Below are positions 41,558 to 53,847 of a DNA stretch of 64,000 bases, piece by piece (position 1 is the stretch's first letter; each line of letters starts with the position of its first letter). A model generated the notes under the pieces. That model was not told where the DNA came from. It worked only from the letters and a program-made list of their open reading frames with translations, and made no database searches. A program made the position numbers and the translations under genes. Source of the stretch: Spirochaetota bacterium (GTDB lineage: Bacteria; Spirochaetota; Brachyspiria; Brachyspirales; JACRPF01); contig JBBTBY010000047.1 of assembly GCA_038043445.1 (NCBI GenBank), positions 28,889-92,888 on the forward strand, in the 5' to 3' direction.

Positions 41558-42592
41558 CTATTTCAGCGATTTGTAGATGCGGAACACGGTGCGTATCGAT
41601 ATGCCCGCATCGATATAGTGCGACGCACCGGCGTTATCTTCGAAGAATGAATAGCCTGCATATCCTTCAGCGGCAACGCCGAACGTGTCGGACAGCCACA
41701 GTGTATAACCGAGTATCGCCCTTGAGAATATCTCACCCCGGCGAGCGCGGTCGTCGTCGGCGAACACGCCGGGAACCGACAGATACACCTTGCGCTGCAG
41801 CGCCGATTCGAATTTATAGCCGAAACCGATGCCTGCGTACAGCTCGGGGGAAAGCCGCGTGAGGAAGAAGGCGCCGAGGTCGAGCATGCTGAGCAGGAAC
41901 ACCCGGTCAATGCCGCCGAACGGACGCGGCGCGATGGAAAGCTCATAGCCGAACATTACCCGAAAGCCGTTCATGCCGAAGAACGTGGTATCGACATTGA
42001 GCATAAGCCCGGTGGTCGCGAGCGTTCCGCGGAATTCATCGGATAATGATGCGACCGAATATTTGAAACCGCCGAAGGGGGCGAGCGCGAGATGCACCTC
42101 GGTCGACGCTACCCTCGTATCACCGAGAACGGGGTTCTCGACCGCGGGCCGGCCCTTTACACCGACGAATTCATTGACGGCGGCGGCGGCGGCCTCATCG
42201 ATGCGGTCGAATGACGGCGCTATCTGCCTGCTCTTTCGTTCGACCGTTCCCGTCTGCACATCGGCGTATTCCGTATCGATGGTGTAGATATGCCCGATAC
42301 GGGAAACGACGCCGTATATCACTTTATCCGCAGACACGAGCTTGCCGATACGTACCGCGCACTCGCTTTCGGCACATCGTTCACGGGAACTGTTCATGAG
42401 CGCATCGACACGCGCGCGATCGATGAGACGCAGCGGGGACGATACCACCCTGCTCCGTATCGCGTCCGAGATGGCCTTTACCTCCACCGGCGTCGTATTG
42501 TTCCCCGAAAGGAGATCGATGACGGCAACACGGGTCTCACCGGCGCCGAAGGCGGTCGAGAAACAAAGGAGAGTACAGAAGAAACGATTCAT
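41558..42592 (-). CDS. CsgG/FlgT-like domain fused to an outer-membrane barrel-like region
   Basis: 344 residues with a signal peptide (1-16). Residues 20-145 resemble the CsgG/DUF2380 type: 'TRVAVIDLLSGNNTTPVEV', 'RVVSSPLRLIDRARVDALM', 'LVSADKVIYGVVSRIG', 'YADVQTGTVERKSRQI'. Residues 160-344 are amphipathic beta-strands alternating glycine and aromatic residues ('LALAPFGGFKYSV', 'ELYAGIGFGYKF', 'YAGYSFFEDNAGAS'), like a small outer-membrane barrel. A CsgG domain and a barrel in one chain is uncommon. Promoter at 42633-42660; first gene of the unit with HIT and TatD. Confidence 0.65.
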   Translation of the reverse strand: MNRFFCTLLCFSTAFGAGETRVAVIDLLSGNNTTPVEVKAISDAIRSRVVSSPLRLIDRARVDALMNSSRERCAESECAVRIGKLVSADKVIYGVVSRIGHIYTIDTEYADVQTGTVERKSRQIAPSFDRIDEAAAAAVNEFVGVKGRPAVENPVLGDTRVASTEVHLALAPFGGFKYSVASLSDEFRGTLATTGLMLNVDTTFFGMNGFRVMFGYELSIAPRPFGGIDRVFLLSMLDLGAFFLTRLSPELYAGIGFGYKFESALQRKVYLSVPGVFADDDRARRGEIFSRAILGYTLWLSDTFGVAAEGYAGYSFFEDNAGASHYIDAGISIRTVFRIYKSLK

Positions 42593-42632
42593 GGAACATG
42601 TCCTTATCGGCGTCGCTGCTCAGTATGAACCG

Positions 42633-42660
42633 AGTATAGCGGTAGATGGTAAAAATGCAA
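42633..42660 (-). promoter_or_regulatory. Sigma-70-type promoter of the CsgG-like/HIT/TatD unit
   Basis: On the minus strand: -35 TTGCAT (42655-42660), 16-bp spacer, -10 TATACT (42633-42638), in the 75-bp gap after the TolC-like gene. Confidence 0.65.
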
Positions 42661-42667
42661 TATCACG

Positions 42668-43942
42668 TCACTTCCGCGGCAGATAGCGATAGGTGTCGTC
42701 GAGCAGAAGCCCTATCTTCGCCTTAAGGAGCAGGATGTCGTACTGCAGGAATGAGAAATCCCGCTTTGCCTCACGGAAACGCTTCTCCGCTACATAGAAA
42801 TCGATGAGCGAACGCACCCCGAGGCGATAGCTTTCCGACATCATCTTATAGTTGAGCTCCGCGCTCTTCAGACGCTTCTGGGAGATCGGGATGAGCTCGA
42901 TGCGGTTGTTGTGGAGCTTGATATTCTCGGTAATATCCTTGAGCGCGGTGCGCCGTGCAAGCTCGATATCCGCTTTCGCCTGTTCAACGGCATACATGCT
43001 TTTCGTCATTTTGTTGAGATATACATTGCGGTCCCATAGCGGCAGCGAGAAGGCGAGCGACAGCGTAACATCGATGTTCCTGTTCCTCGTCCACGCGCCG
43101 GCGTAGTACGTATGCTTCTTCCAGTCGGCGCTCGCGGCGGCGGTCACCGTCGGCACGAAACGATCGAGCACCGACGATGTCAATGTTATCTCCTGAACGG
43201 CGAGCGCATTGCTCGCGGCACGCATCGCTGAAAGCCCGCGCGCGTTGGCGGGTATCGTCCCCGGTCCGAGGGCTATCGGTTCGAACGGGAGCGGGAGCTC
43301 GACATCGGCTACCGATTCGATATCATCGAGCAGCAGCTGCTGCTTCAGGCGCGCAATGGTCGACTCGAGCGTTATGCGGGCGAGCTGCGTCGTATAGACA
43401 TCGTTGTCGTATTCGGCGAGCGCGTTGATGAGATCGAGCTCGCTCGCATTGCCGGACTGCTTCTTCGACTTGACGAATTCATACTGCGTCCGCGAGATCT
43501 GCTCGTTGGACAACGCTATCTCTACTGACAATTTATCCTTGAGCACATCGATATAGACAGCGATGGTCTCATACAGCGTTGTTTCATTGAACTGCTCATA
43601 CGCGATACGCGCATTCTCATAGAGGAGCCGATCGACGGCCTGGCCGACGAAGAGGTCCTTGCCGATGCTGAGCGTTGATGAGAGCCCTGCCGATACGCTC
43701 TGCGCGTTCGTCACCGGGCTCGCAGCAAGGTCATAGCTCCCGCTCGCCGTGATATCGGGGAGGAACCGCATCCACTGGCTCCCCACATCCACGCCCTGTA
43801 TGTGCATGGCGATGCGCTTCTTCCTCAGATCGAGCGAATTGTTCGAAATGATGGCGGGTATCTCGGCAAGCGACAATGCGGAAAGCGCGGCCGCGCTCAG
43901 TATCGAAACGGCGCCGATGAGTGCACGTCGAACATGATGCAT
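42668..43942 (-). CDS. TolC-family outer membrane channel protein
   Basis: 424 residues from the ATG at 43942 (GGAGAAG site); the longer frame to 44098 covers the opposite gene's promoter. Signal peptide about 1-26. Two repeats of the outer-membrane efflux protein family: long helices with 'SLDLRKKRIAMHIQGVDVGS' early, 'AYEQFNETTLYETIAVYID', and late 'YKMMSESYRLGVRSLIDFYV'. It forms the outer channel of type I secretion or efflux systems. No adaptor or pump gene is adjacent. Divergent from the 2-hydroxyacid dehydrogenase. Confidence 0.9.
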   Translation of the reverse strand: MHHVRRALIGAVSILSAAALSALSLAEIPAIISNNSLDLRKKRIAMHIQGVDVGSQWMRFLPDITASGSYDLAASPVTNAQSVSAGLSSTLSIGKDLFVGQAVDRLLYENARIAYEQFNETTLYETIAVYIDVLKDKLSVEIALSNEQISRTQYEFVKSKKQSGNASELDLINALAEYDNDVYTTQLARITLESTIARLKQQLLLDDIESVADVELPLPFEPIALGPGTIPANARGLSAMRAASNALAVQEITLTSSVLDRFVPTVTAAASADWKKHTYYAGAWTRNRNIDVTLSLAFSLPLWDRNVYLNKMTKSMYAVEQAKADIELARRTALKDITENIKLHNNRIELIPISQKRLKSAELNYKMMSESYRLGVRSLIDFYVAEKRFREAKRDFSFLQYDILLLKAKIGLLLDDTYRYLPRK

Positions 43943-44059
43943 TGCCTTCTCCTCTCCCGTGCCATGCCGCCGCTCACGAAGACGCATGGGGTGAACGGAT
44001 TGTACGGCATTCAGGACAAAATTCAACGCCCCGCGGCGGGATCGGGCGTACACGGGCGT

Positions 44060-44088
44060 TTGCCTTTTTCCCGTGCACGTTGTATAGT
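44060..44088 (+). promoter_or_regulatory. Sigma-70-type promoter of the dehydrogenase gene
   Basis: -35 TTGCCT (44060-44065), 17-bp spacer, -10 TATAGT (44083-44088), 33 bp before the GTG start. Confidence 0.6.
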
Positions 44089-44121
44089 AAGGTAACATAA
44101 TATGATGCCCGAGGCTTGTCC

Positions 44122-45072
44122 GTGAAATTCAAGGCGCTGGTAACCGATGTGCGCTTCCGCCATTACGAGATAGAACGCGATATACTCGCGCCCGCCGGCA
44201 TTGAGCTTGTCATCAACGAGAACGGCGACGACCTCGCGCACGCGGCGAAGGATATGGACGCGCTCCTTGTCAATCTCGCACCCATCGATACCGCGCTCCT
44301 TACGCATCTTGACCGCTGCCGCGTCATCTCGCGTTACGGCGTGGGCTACGACAATGTCGACCTGGCCGCCGCGAAAAAAAAGGGCATCGCGGTCACCAAT
44401 GTCCCCGACTACTGCAAATACGACAGCGCCGAACACACGCTTGCGCTCATGCTCGCAGCCGCGCGGCGCATCACTGTCCATGACGGACGCATACGGAAAG
44501 GCGAATGGAACATCACCCAGGGCAATCCGGTGTTCCGCCTCCGCGGGCGAACGTACGGGATCATCGGGTACGGGCGCACCGGCAGGAACGTGCACCGCCT
44601 CATCAGCAATTTCGGTTTCGGCACCATCAATGTCTGTTCGCCGACGGCCGATGAACAGGAGCTTCGTGTCTCCAATGCCCGCAAGGTATCGCTCGAAACG
44701 CTCCTTCGTGAAAGCGATTTCATAAGCTGCCATGTGCCGCTCAACGATTCAACATTTCATATGATCGGCGAACACGAACTCTCCCTCATGAAACCCACCG
44801 CGGTATTCGTCAACACATCGCGCGGCAAGGTCGTGGACGAAGCGGCGCTCACCCGTGCCCTCAAGGCCGAGCGCATCGGCATGGCGGGGCTCGATGTGTT
44901 CGAGCAGGAACCGATCGCGCAGGACAGCGAGCTCAGGTCTCTTGAGAACGTCGTGCTCACCGACCACCAGGCTTGGTACAGCGAAGAATCCATCATCGAA
45001 TTGAAGCGGCGCGTGGCGGAGAACGTCAAGGCCGTGCTCACCGGTACGGGCACGGCATCCATCGTCAATTGA
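44122..45072 (+). CDS. D-isomer-specific 2-hydroxyacid dehydrogenase
   Basis: 316 residues from GTG 44122, chosen because GAGG lies 7 bases upstream; the TTG at 44116 has only one base between it and that site. NAD-binding 'GIIGYGRTGRNVHRLI', 'ALLVNLAPID' in the catalytic domain, the catalytic Arg region 'PTAVFVNTSRGKVVDEAAL', and 'GLDVFEQEP' then the His/Trp-containing 'VLTDHQAWYSEESI' in the final part. Closest in style to CtBP-like and phosphoglycerate dehydrogenase-like members. The substrate could be a hydroxypyruvate- or glyoxylate-type acid. Followed 3 bp later by a glycosyltransferase. Confidence 0.92.
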   Translation: MKFKALVTDVRFRHYEIERDILAPAGIELVINENGDDLAHAAKDMDALLVNLAPIDTALLTHLDRCRVISRYGVGYDNVDLAAAKKKGIAVTNVPDYCKYDSAEHTLALMLAAARRITVHDGRIRKGEWNITQGNPVFRLRGRTYGIIGYGRTGRNVHRLISNFGFGTINVCSPTADEQELRVSNARKVSLETLLRESDFISCHVPLNDSTFHMIGEHELSLMKPTAVFVNTSRGKVVDEAALTRALKAERIGMAGLDVFEQEPIAQDSELRSLENVVLTDHQAWYSEESIIELKRRVAENVKAVLTGTGTASIVN

Positions 45073-45075
45073 ACC

Positions 45076-46161
45076 ATGGGCGACCTTTTCGACGGCATAG
45101 AAGAGCAAGAGATCGAGGAAGAGAAGAGAAAGGCCCCGTCATCGGATAGGCCGCGCATACTCGTCGTCGGCATGAACTATATCGGCGACACATTGTTCAC
45201 CACACCGCTCATACGCGCACTTGCCAAACACCGCCCGAACGCGGTTATCGATGTGTTGAACGGTGTACGCGGAACGGCGATGCTCACAGAGAATCCGCAT
45301 GTCGCGTCCGTCATCCCGAAGCCCGCGCGCGGCGACAAAAAAGCGATGGAGCAATTGATCGCACGCCTTGCCGAAACCCGATACGAGAGCGCCGTCATCG
45401 CATCAACATCGTTCGAAAGCGCATGGATACCGTATCGCGCAAAGATCCCCGTACGCTCAGGCATACGCTCAGAGCTTCGTTCGTTCATGCTCACGCATGC
45501 GCAGGCATCGAAGAATCGGCACATCATTCTCCGAATACTCGACGCGCTCGAACCGCTCTCCATACCGTCCGACGGCGTCCATATGGAGCTTGTGCTCACA
45601 AAGGCCGAGGAGAAAGATGCGATTTCCGTTCTATCGAAGAAACGGCTTGCGAAAGAGAAATTCCTCGTCGTGCATGCGGGGGCGACACGCCGCCAGAAAC
45701 GCTGGCCGGTAGAATATTTCATCAAACTCATAACGACGTTCAGGAAGAGCGTCGGCGCACCGGTCGTGCTCATCGGCGGGCCCGAGGACGCCATGCTCAA
45801 TACGATAATCGCCGCCGACTGCAAAAAATCGATAGCGCTCGATCTTACAGCAGCGGTGAGCCTCCGCGTACTCGCCGGCGTCATCAGGAACGCCTGGGCC
45901 TTCGTCGGCAATGACAGCGCGCCGCTCCATATCGCTTCCGCGATGAACGTTCATACCGTGGGCCTCTTCGGGCAGACCGATCCATTGGTCTACGGGACGC
46001 TCCACGAGGGCGGTACCATCATATCGGCACGGCAGACGTGCCCGCCGCTGAAGCGAGCACTCTGCTCGGTGACCCGAGGATGCCGCGGCGCCGCCTGTAT
46101 GGATAATATCACGGTGGAAGAAGTGCTCGACGCGCTGCGCGCTATCTATTCCTGGGCGTGA
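45076..46161 (+). CDS. Glycosyltransferase family 9 (heptosyltransferase-like)
   Basis: 361 residues. After a charged 25-residue lead, 'RILVVGMNYIGDTLFTTPLI' is the GT9 N-terminal motif and 'FLVVHAGATRRQKRWPVEYF' the donor-domain motif with the conserved Lys-Arg-Trp; 'FVGNDSAPLHIASAMNVHTV' holds the Asp-Ser-Gly/Ala donor site and 'GLFGQTDPLVYG' follows. Such enzymes add heptose or similar sugars to the lipopolysaccharide core. Three bases after the dehydrogenase stop and 4 bp from a convergent hydrolase. Confidence 0.92.
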   Translation: MGDLFDGIEEQEIEEEKRKAPSSDRPRILVVGMNYIGDTLFTTPLIRALAKHRPNAVIDVLNGVRGTAMLTENPHVASVIPKPARGDKKAMEQLIARLAETRYESAVIASTSFESAWIPYRAKIPVRSGIRSELRSFMLTHAQASKNRHIILRILDALEPLSIPSDGVHMELVLTKAEEKDAISVLSKKRLAKEKFLVVHAGATRRQKRWPVEYFIKLITTFRKSVGAPVVLIGGPEDAMLNTIIAADCKKSIALDLTAAVSLRVLAGVIRNAWAFVGNDSAPLHIASAMNVHTVGLFGQTDPLVYGTLHEGGTIISARQTCPPLKRALCSVTRGCRGAACMDNITVEEVLDALRAIYSWA

Positions 46162-46165
46162 AGCC

Positions 46166-48565
46166 TCATTTACCGATGACATAAATGTGGCTGACCTCGA
46201 TGGTGTTTGGTGTCGCAGTGTTCATCCCTACCTCTATGCATTCTGCGAGCGACGGATCGAACTGCGCGTTCTGATTCCCCGCCCCCTGCGGCGCCAGATC
46301 AGCGAACGGGACATAGACCGCATGCCACTCACCGTCGGCAGCCATGAAATCCGACCTTCGGAAGAGCGCCGTTCTTGTCCTCGCATTGAGATCGATGAAC
46401 GATCCTTTCTTCGCCATCCGTACCCGAACAAGGAACCCCGTGTCGGACGGAGTAAAACGCTCTCCGGACAGCGAGAACTGCGGGTACGCCCATCCGCTTT
46501 TGAACTCGAGATCCGCACGGAACAGGCCCGATGCCGCGCTGAACGAACATTCACCCGGGCTTGATGTGTTCTTTTTCCATCGCAACAGGTCCGTCACGGG
46601 CAGCTCACGCACCGAACCATGGCGTGCGAGATGCTCTTCCAATGTTCCTTCCATGAGAAGCGGGATAGCGAGGGGCGAAGGCGCAGCGCTTCCCCCGATC
46701 GCCGCATTCACCTTGATGAAACGTACTTCCGAAATATCCAGTGCACGCGAAGCGTCGATGGCGTTCCACACCAGATCCGACGCCCCGAGGGACGGGATCG
46801 TTATCGGTCCCAATGGATACCGTTCTCCATCTCCGGGGAGCGCCAGCTCTGCGCGTGCCGATATCGTGTTGGATGAAAGATTATCAATGCGAACTTTTAT
46901 CGTCATCGAACGGGCTGTCTCCCGTGTTATCCCGTATTTCGAGGCGGCGCGCTGCGCGGGGAACGCATCCTCAGAGAGCTGAAGGACCACGGGAGAGGCA
47001 CGGCGTTCGCGTGCCATCGGTCTCTCTCCCATGGCGTATAAGCGCATCGCCGATGTATCCGTGCGTAAGGAGTCGCGTATATCCCTGGTCCTGACGATGA
47101 CATAGCATATCCCGTCCGGCACCGGAATTGATCTCCCGTCGGCGGTGAGCGCCCTGCCGTCTATGCCCGCAACGTGTACCGACGGAAAGGGGAATGCTGC
47201 GCTTGAAGAGGTATTCTCCCCGGTGAAAACGATGACCGTCGCCATTTCGCCCTTCATGCCGGAGAACACACGCGCGCGCTTGATCGATGTATCAGCAACA
47301 GCTAGATCACCGATATACCTCGTACCGGACAATGCGCTCACGCAGTAGGCGTAGGCTGCAAGGCTCCGGAGCGGGGTGAATTCCTGCCCCATCATCCCGA
47401 AATTCTTTTTGCCCTCGATGTAGTAGAGAAGGCAGAACGGGAAAAAACGTGCAACGCCAGAGGCCCGGTCTTCCACCGCTTTCCCGATGATCTCAAGCGC
47501 GCTTTTCGAATCGCTCACACGATCGGGTCTCGCCGTACCTGCCGGCCATGACCAGCCGCTCTCGGTATGCCAGAGCGGCATGGTCTCACACCCGTACCGT
47601 TTCAGCCACGCACGCGCTCGTGTGACAAGCGACTCGGCGGCGAGCGTGCTTTCATAATCGTGATAACTGAACACATCGGCATCATCGAGCATGCCGTTCT
47701 CTCCGCACGCGGTGAACCAATCGCTCGGCGGGAGCGTGCCGGTCACTCCGGCGACGACGGGAACGGCGGACCGCATCGATGCGAACGCGTAGCTTACCGC
47801 CTTTACCTGTACGGGATAGAAATTGCCCGGCTGCGACCTGAGGTCGGGTTCGTTCTGCACCTCCGCCGCTTTCCATCGCCCCGTGAAATGCTCTATCATG
47901 CCGCGATACATGGCCTGCGCTCCGGATTGATCGAAAGGCCATTTCTCCTTGCCGCGGAGATACACCGGCGATCCGTGCATGAGCTCAAGGACATCGACAC
48001 CGTTCTCACGATAGACTGTGCGGATATCGTCATAACGGTAGTCCTTGTTCCAGCTCCATGCGTCAGGACCGGAACGGATATCGCCCAGGTTCACCCTTTC
48101 CCGTGCGATGGAAATACCGCACCGGGCGATGATGCGTATCAGCCGTGCGCGAACATCGGGGCGCTTCTCCGCCCATGACATCCATGTATCCATCCCGAAG
48201 AATGTATCGGCATTCGATACGGGATCGATCGATACGACGCCGAAACGCTCCCCGTCCGTGAAAGATATCTCATAATATCCGCGCGGGAGTTTCAGCAGAA
48301 GCCGATACGGACCGTCATCCGTCCGCGTCAGCGTTTCCGTACCGATGATGCTTCCTGAATAATCGTATACGGTGCACGACAGTGCGCTCTCCGCCTCTTT
48401 GTTGGTGAAATATATCGATGAAGCCGTATCCGGCGCGATGAAGAACTGAGTGATGTCCGCCGGCAGGGACCCGCAGTTGACACCGGGAATGTTCGTGTCC
48501 GCGGCGAAACACATCGTATTTACGAATACCGAGAGGAGTACAAGGGGCACATTTCGACAGATCAT
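46166..48565 (-). CDS. Secreted GH-A clan glycoside hydrolase with C-terminal beta-sandwich domain
   Basis: 799 residues with a signal peptide (1-22) and GGGAGA site. Residues 35-120 form a small beta domain, 130-440 a TIM barrel. 'WKAAEVQNEPDLRS' gives the likely acid/base Glu239 and 'LWHTESGWSW' the likely nucleophile Glu335, spaced as in GH39/GH5-type enzymes. A beta-domain follows, and the final 150 residues ('SGLFRADLEFKSGWAYPQFS', 'GEWHAVYVPFADLAPQGAGN') look like a CBM. Substrate not identifiable. Similar in plan to the protein at 1823-4393. It lies downstream, on the same strand, of the beta-galactosidase gene. Confidence 0.78.
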   Translation of the reverse strand: MICRNVPLVLLSVFVNTMCFAADTNIPGVNCGSLPADITQFFIAPDTASSIYFTNKEAESALSCTVYDYSGSIIGTETLTRTDDGPYRLLLKLPRGYYEISFTDGERFGVVSIDPVSNADTFFGMDTWMSWAEKRPDVRARLIRIIARCGISIARERVNLGDIRSGPDAWSWNKDYRYDDIRTVYRENGVDVLELMHGSPVYLRGKEKWPFDQSGAQAMYRGMIEHFTGRWKAAEVQNEPDLRSQPGNFYPVQVKAVSYAFASMRSAVPVVAGVTGTLPPSDWFTACGENGMLDDADVFSYHDYESTLAAESLVTRARAWLKRYGCETMPLWHTESGWSWPAGTARPDRVSDSKSALEIIGKAVEDRASGVARFFPFCLLYYIEGKKNFGMMGQEFTPLRSLAAYAYCVSALSGTRYIGDLAVADTSIKRARVFSGMKGEMATVIVFTGENTSSSAAFPFPSVHVAGIDGRALTADGRSIPVPDGICYVIVRTRDIRDSLRTDTSAMRLYAMGERPMARERRASPVVLQLSEDAFPAQRAASKYGITRETARSMTIKVRIDNLSSNTISARAELALPGDGERYPLGPITIPSLGASDLVWNAIDASRALDISEVRFIKVNAAIGGSAAPSPLAIPLLMEGTLEEHLARHGSVRELPVTDLLRWKKNTSSPGECSFSAASGLFRADLEFKSGWAYPQFSLSGERFTPSDTGFLVRVRMAKKGSFIDLNARTRTALFRRSDFMAADGEWHAVYVPFADLAPQGAGNQNAQFDPSLAECIEVGMNTATPNTIEVSHIYVIGK

Positions 48566-48794
48566 CTTTTCATCTCCCGGCCACGGACCGATCGTATTCC
48601 GCTGTTCGGGAAAATATACTGCGAACCGATGCTATTTACAATGGACGAATCAACCGCGCTTGTACTTTTCGCCATTGCTCGCTTCTCGTATCGACAGCGG
48701 TGATCCGTATCGAATCGACATAAGCCGTGCTCGGTCAAAAACGCGATCGCAGGTATGATGATATATCATGTCCGCCGTATATCTGCGGATCGCA

Positions 48795-52004
<3,210 letters not shown>

Positions 52005-52006
52005 TT

Positions 52007-52035
52007 ATACTAGCTCTACACGAAGAGTATGTCAA
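52007..52035 (-). promoter_or_regulatory. Sigma-70-type promoter of the beta-galactosidase gene
   Basis: On the minus strand: perfect -35 TTGACA (52030-52035), 17-bp spacer, -10 TAGTAT (52007-52012), 36 bp before the ATG. Confidence 0.65.
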
Positions 52036-52062
52036 ATTCCGATCGAGACCGTCGCGAAAAGA

Positions 52063-52092
52063 GAGAACAAGGGGCTTAAGCCCCTTGCTCTC
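52063..52092. repeat. Palindromic repeat family A, copy 3
   Basis: Arms GAGAACAAGGGGCTT and AAGCCCCTTGCTCTC with one mismatched pair, between the beta-galactosidase promoter and the end of the radical SAM gene. Same family as 6571-6598 and 18837-18864. On the minus strand it lies downstream of the radical SAM gene. Confidence 0.8.
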
Positions 52093-52193
52093 ATCGATTC
52101 TGATGATGTTCGTTGTTTATAAAGGTGCTTTGATTGTCGGATGGTATTTTCGCAACAGTCTCGGATCGCCCTGTCGGATATCGCAAAGGGTCT

Positions 52194-53672
52194 CTACGCC
52201 GGTGCCAGACGCTCGACTACCTTCTCGAAATGCGTGCCGAGTATCGACAGCTCGATGGCCAGCGGCAGGAGAACGGGTTTTGTGAAGAACGTCCTTGACA
52301 ATAATCCCCAGAAACGGAAACGCGACCGCGAAAAGATGCCTATCCGTATGAAGCTTCGGATCAAGGGCTTGAGCTGCTCGATGGAGAACGAAGGATGGTG
52401 CATCGGCTTGAAGTCCTTGAGGAACGTACGCACCCGTTCATAATATTTCTTCGGCGAATAGATCGTGGCAAGGATCTCCTTAAAACCGCTGATGAGGGTG
52501 CTTTCCGGCATGCGCGACTTGAAATTGAGGAACCCGTCCGTGTTCTCGCCGGTAGTGACCGATTTCAGCCGCTTCTCGGCCTTCAGCCTGTCCCAGAGCC
52601 TGGTCTTGGGCATTGCGTTGAGAAGCCCTACCATTGCGGTGACGACGCCGGTCTTCTGTATGAACTCTATCTGTGCCTTGAAGATGGTTATCGGATCGCT
52701 GTCGAAACCGACGATGAAACCGCCCATCACCTGAATACCGTTCCTGTGGAGTATGCGCACCGATTCAACGAGATCGCGCGATGCGTTCTGATGCTTGCCG
52801 CACGCCTCAAGCGCCTCTATCGACGGCGTTTCGATGCCGAGGAACACCTTGTTGAAATTGGCCGCGCGGAGGAGCTTCATGAGCTCGTCATCATCGGCGA
52901 GGTTCGTGCTCGCCTCGGTGAGGAAATGGAACGGGAAACCGTGCTTCTCCTGCCATGCGATGAGCTCGATGAGCATGGCTTTCACCGAACGCTTGTTGCC
53001 GATGAAATTATCATCGACGATGAACACACCGCCGCGGTAGCCGTTAGTATAGAGAGAATCGATCTCATTGATGAACCGCGCTGTCGCTTTCGTCCGCGGT
53101 GTCCTGCCGTTCATGATGATGATATCGCAGAACTCGCAGTTGAACGGGCAGCCGCGCGAGAACTGCACCGCCATGGATGAATAGTCGCGGAGCTTGATGA
53201 GCGACCAGAGCGGGATGGGCGTCGTATCGATATCGGGGCGCAGCTCGGAGGTGTACCGCTTCTTCGCCGTGCCGCGCTTAAGATCGTTCAGGAACAGCGG
53301 GAGCGTTATCTCGGCTTCATTGAGAACGAAATGATCGACGCCGCTGTATTCCTCATGCTGCGTGGTAAAGAGCGGCCCGCCCGCGACAACGGTCTTTTTC
53401 GCAGCATTGCATAACGCGATGACCTCTTTCGCCGAATCCTTCTGGACGATCATAGCGCTGATAAGGACCATATCCGCCCACGCAATGTCCTCGGGCTTCA
53501 ATTTCCGCGTATTCATATCAACGAGCTTCTTATCCCAGGTATCCGGCAGCATGGCGGCGACCGTAAGAAGACCGAGCGGCGGAAATGCCGCTTTTTTCGA
53601 GATATACTTCAATGCTTCGGAAAAACTCCAGAACGTGTTTGGATACTTCGGGTAGACTAACAGAACATTCAT
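52194..53672 (-). CDS. B12-binding-domain radical SAM protein with DUF4070-like C-terminus
   Basis: 492 residues. An N-terminal B12-binding-like Rossmann domain (about 1-140, 'VLLVYPKYPNTFWSF', 'ADMVLISAMIVQKDSA') lacks the classic DxHxxG motif, so cobalamin may bind base-on or loosely. The radical SAM domain has 'FSRGCPFNCEFCDII' with Cys175, Cys179, Cys182 for the 4Fe-4S cluster. The C-terminal 120 residues ('KSVTTGENTDGFLNFKSRMP', 'YYERVRTFLKDFKP') match DUF4070. Relatives include hopanoid methylases and other lipid- or hydrocarbon-modifying enzymes. Product unknown here. Divergent from the esterase at 53848. Confidence 0.88.
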   Translation of the reverse strand: MNVLLVYPKYPNTFWSFSEALKYISKKAAFPPLGLLTVAAMLPDTWDKKLVDMNTRKLKPEDIAWADMVLISAMIVQKDSAKEVIALCNAAKKTVVAGGPLFTTQHEEYSGVDHFVLNEAEITLPLFLNDLKRGTAKKRYTSELRPDIDTTPIPLWSLIKLRDYSSMAVQFSRGCPFNCEFCDIIIMNGRTPRTKATARFINEIDSLYTNGYRGGVFIVDDNFIGNKRSVKAMLIELIAWQEKHGFPFHFLTEASTNLADDDELMKLLRAANFNKVFLGIETPSIEALEACGKHQNASRDLVESVRILHRNGIQVMGGFIVGFDSDPITIFKAQIEFIQKTGVVTAMVGLLNAMPKTRLWDRLKAEKRLKSVTTGENTDGFLNFKSRMPESTLISGFKEILATIYSPKKYYERVRTFLKDFKPMHHPSFSIEQLKPLIRSFIRIGIFSRSRFRFWGLLSRTFFTKPVLLPLAIELSILGTHFEKVVERLAPA

Positions 53673-53798
53673 TGCTGACTCCTGTGCCGGTTCGATCCGG
53701 ATGCACGATCGCGGGGCTTCTGTATATCATATGAACTTAATAAACGCTCTGGTGAAGTCAAGGACGGCGGCACGTGCACATGCTCCGGATACGCTCAT

Positions 53799-53826
53799 TT
53801 GCATAACGATATGAGCGTGATATACT
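53799..53826 (+). promoter_or_regulatory. Sigma-70-type promoter of the esterase-hypE unit
   Basis: -35 TTGCAT (53799-53804), 16-bp spacer, -10 TATACT (53821-53826), 22 bp before the ATG of the first gene of a three-gene chain. Confidence 0.6.
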
Positions 53827-53847
53827 CCGTCCGCAAGGAGTCCTTCC

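Noticed and set aside
48566..48794. Gene or repeat in the gap between the GH-A hydrolase and beta-galactosidase genes
   Set aside because: No frame with a start signal, no palindrome, and no convincing promoter found.
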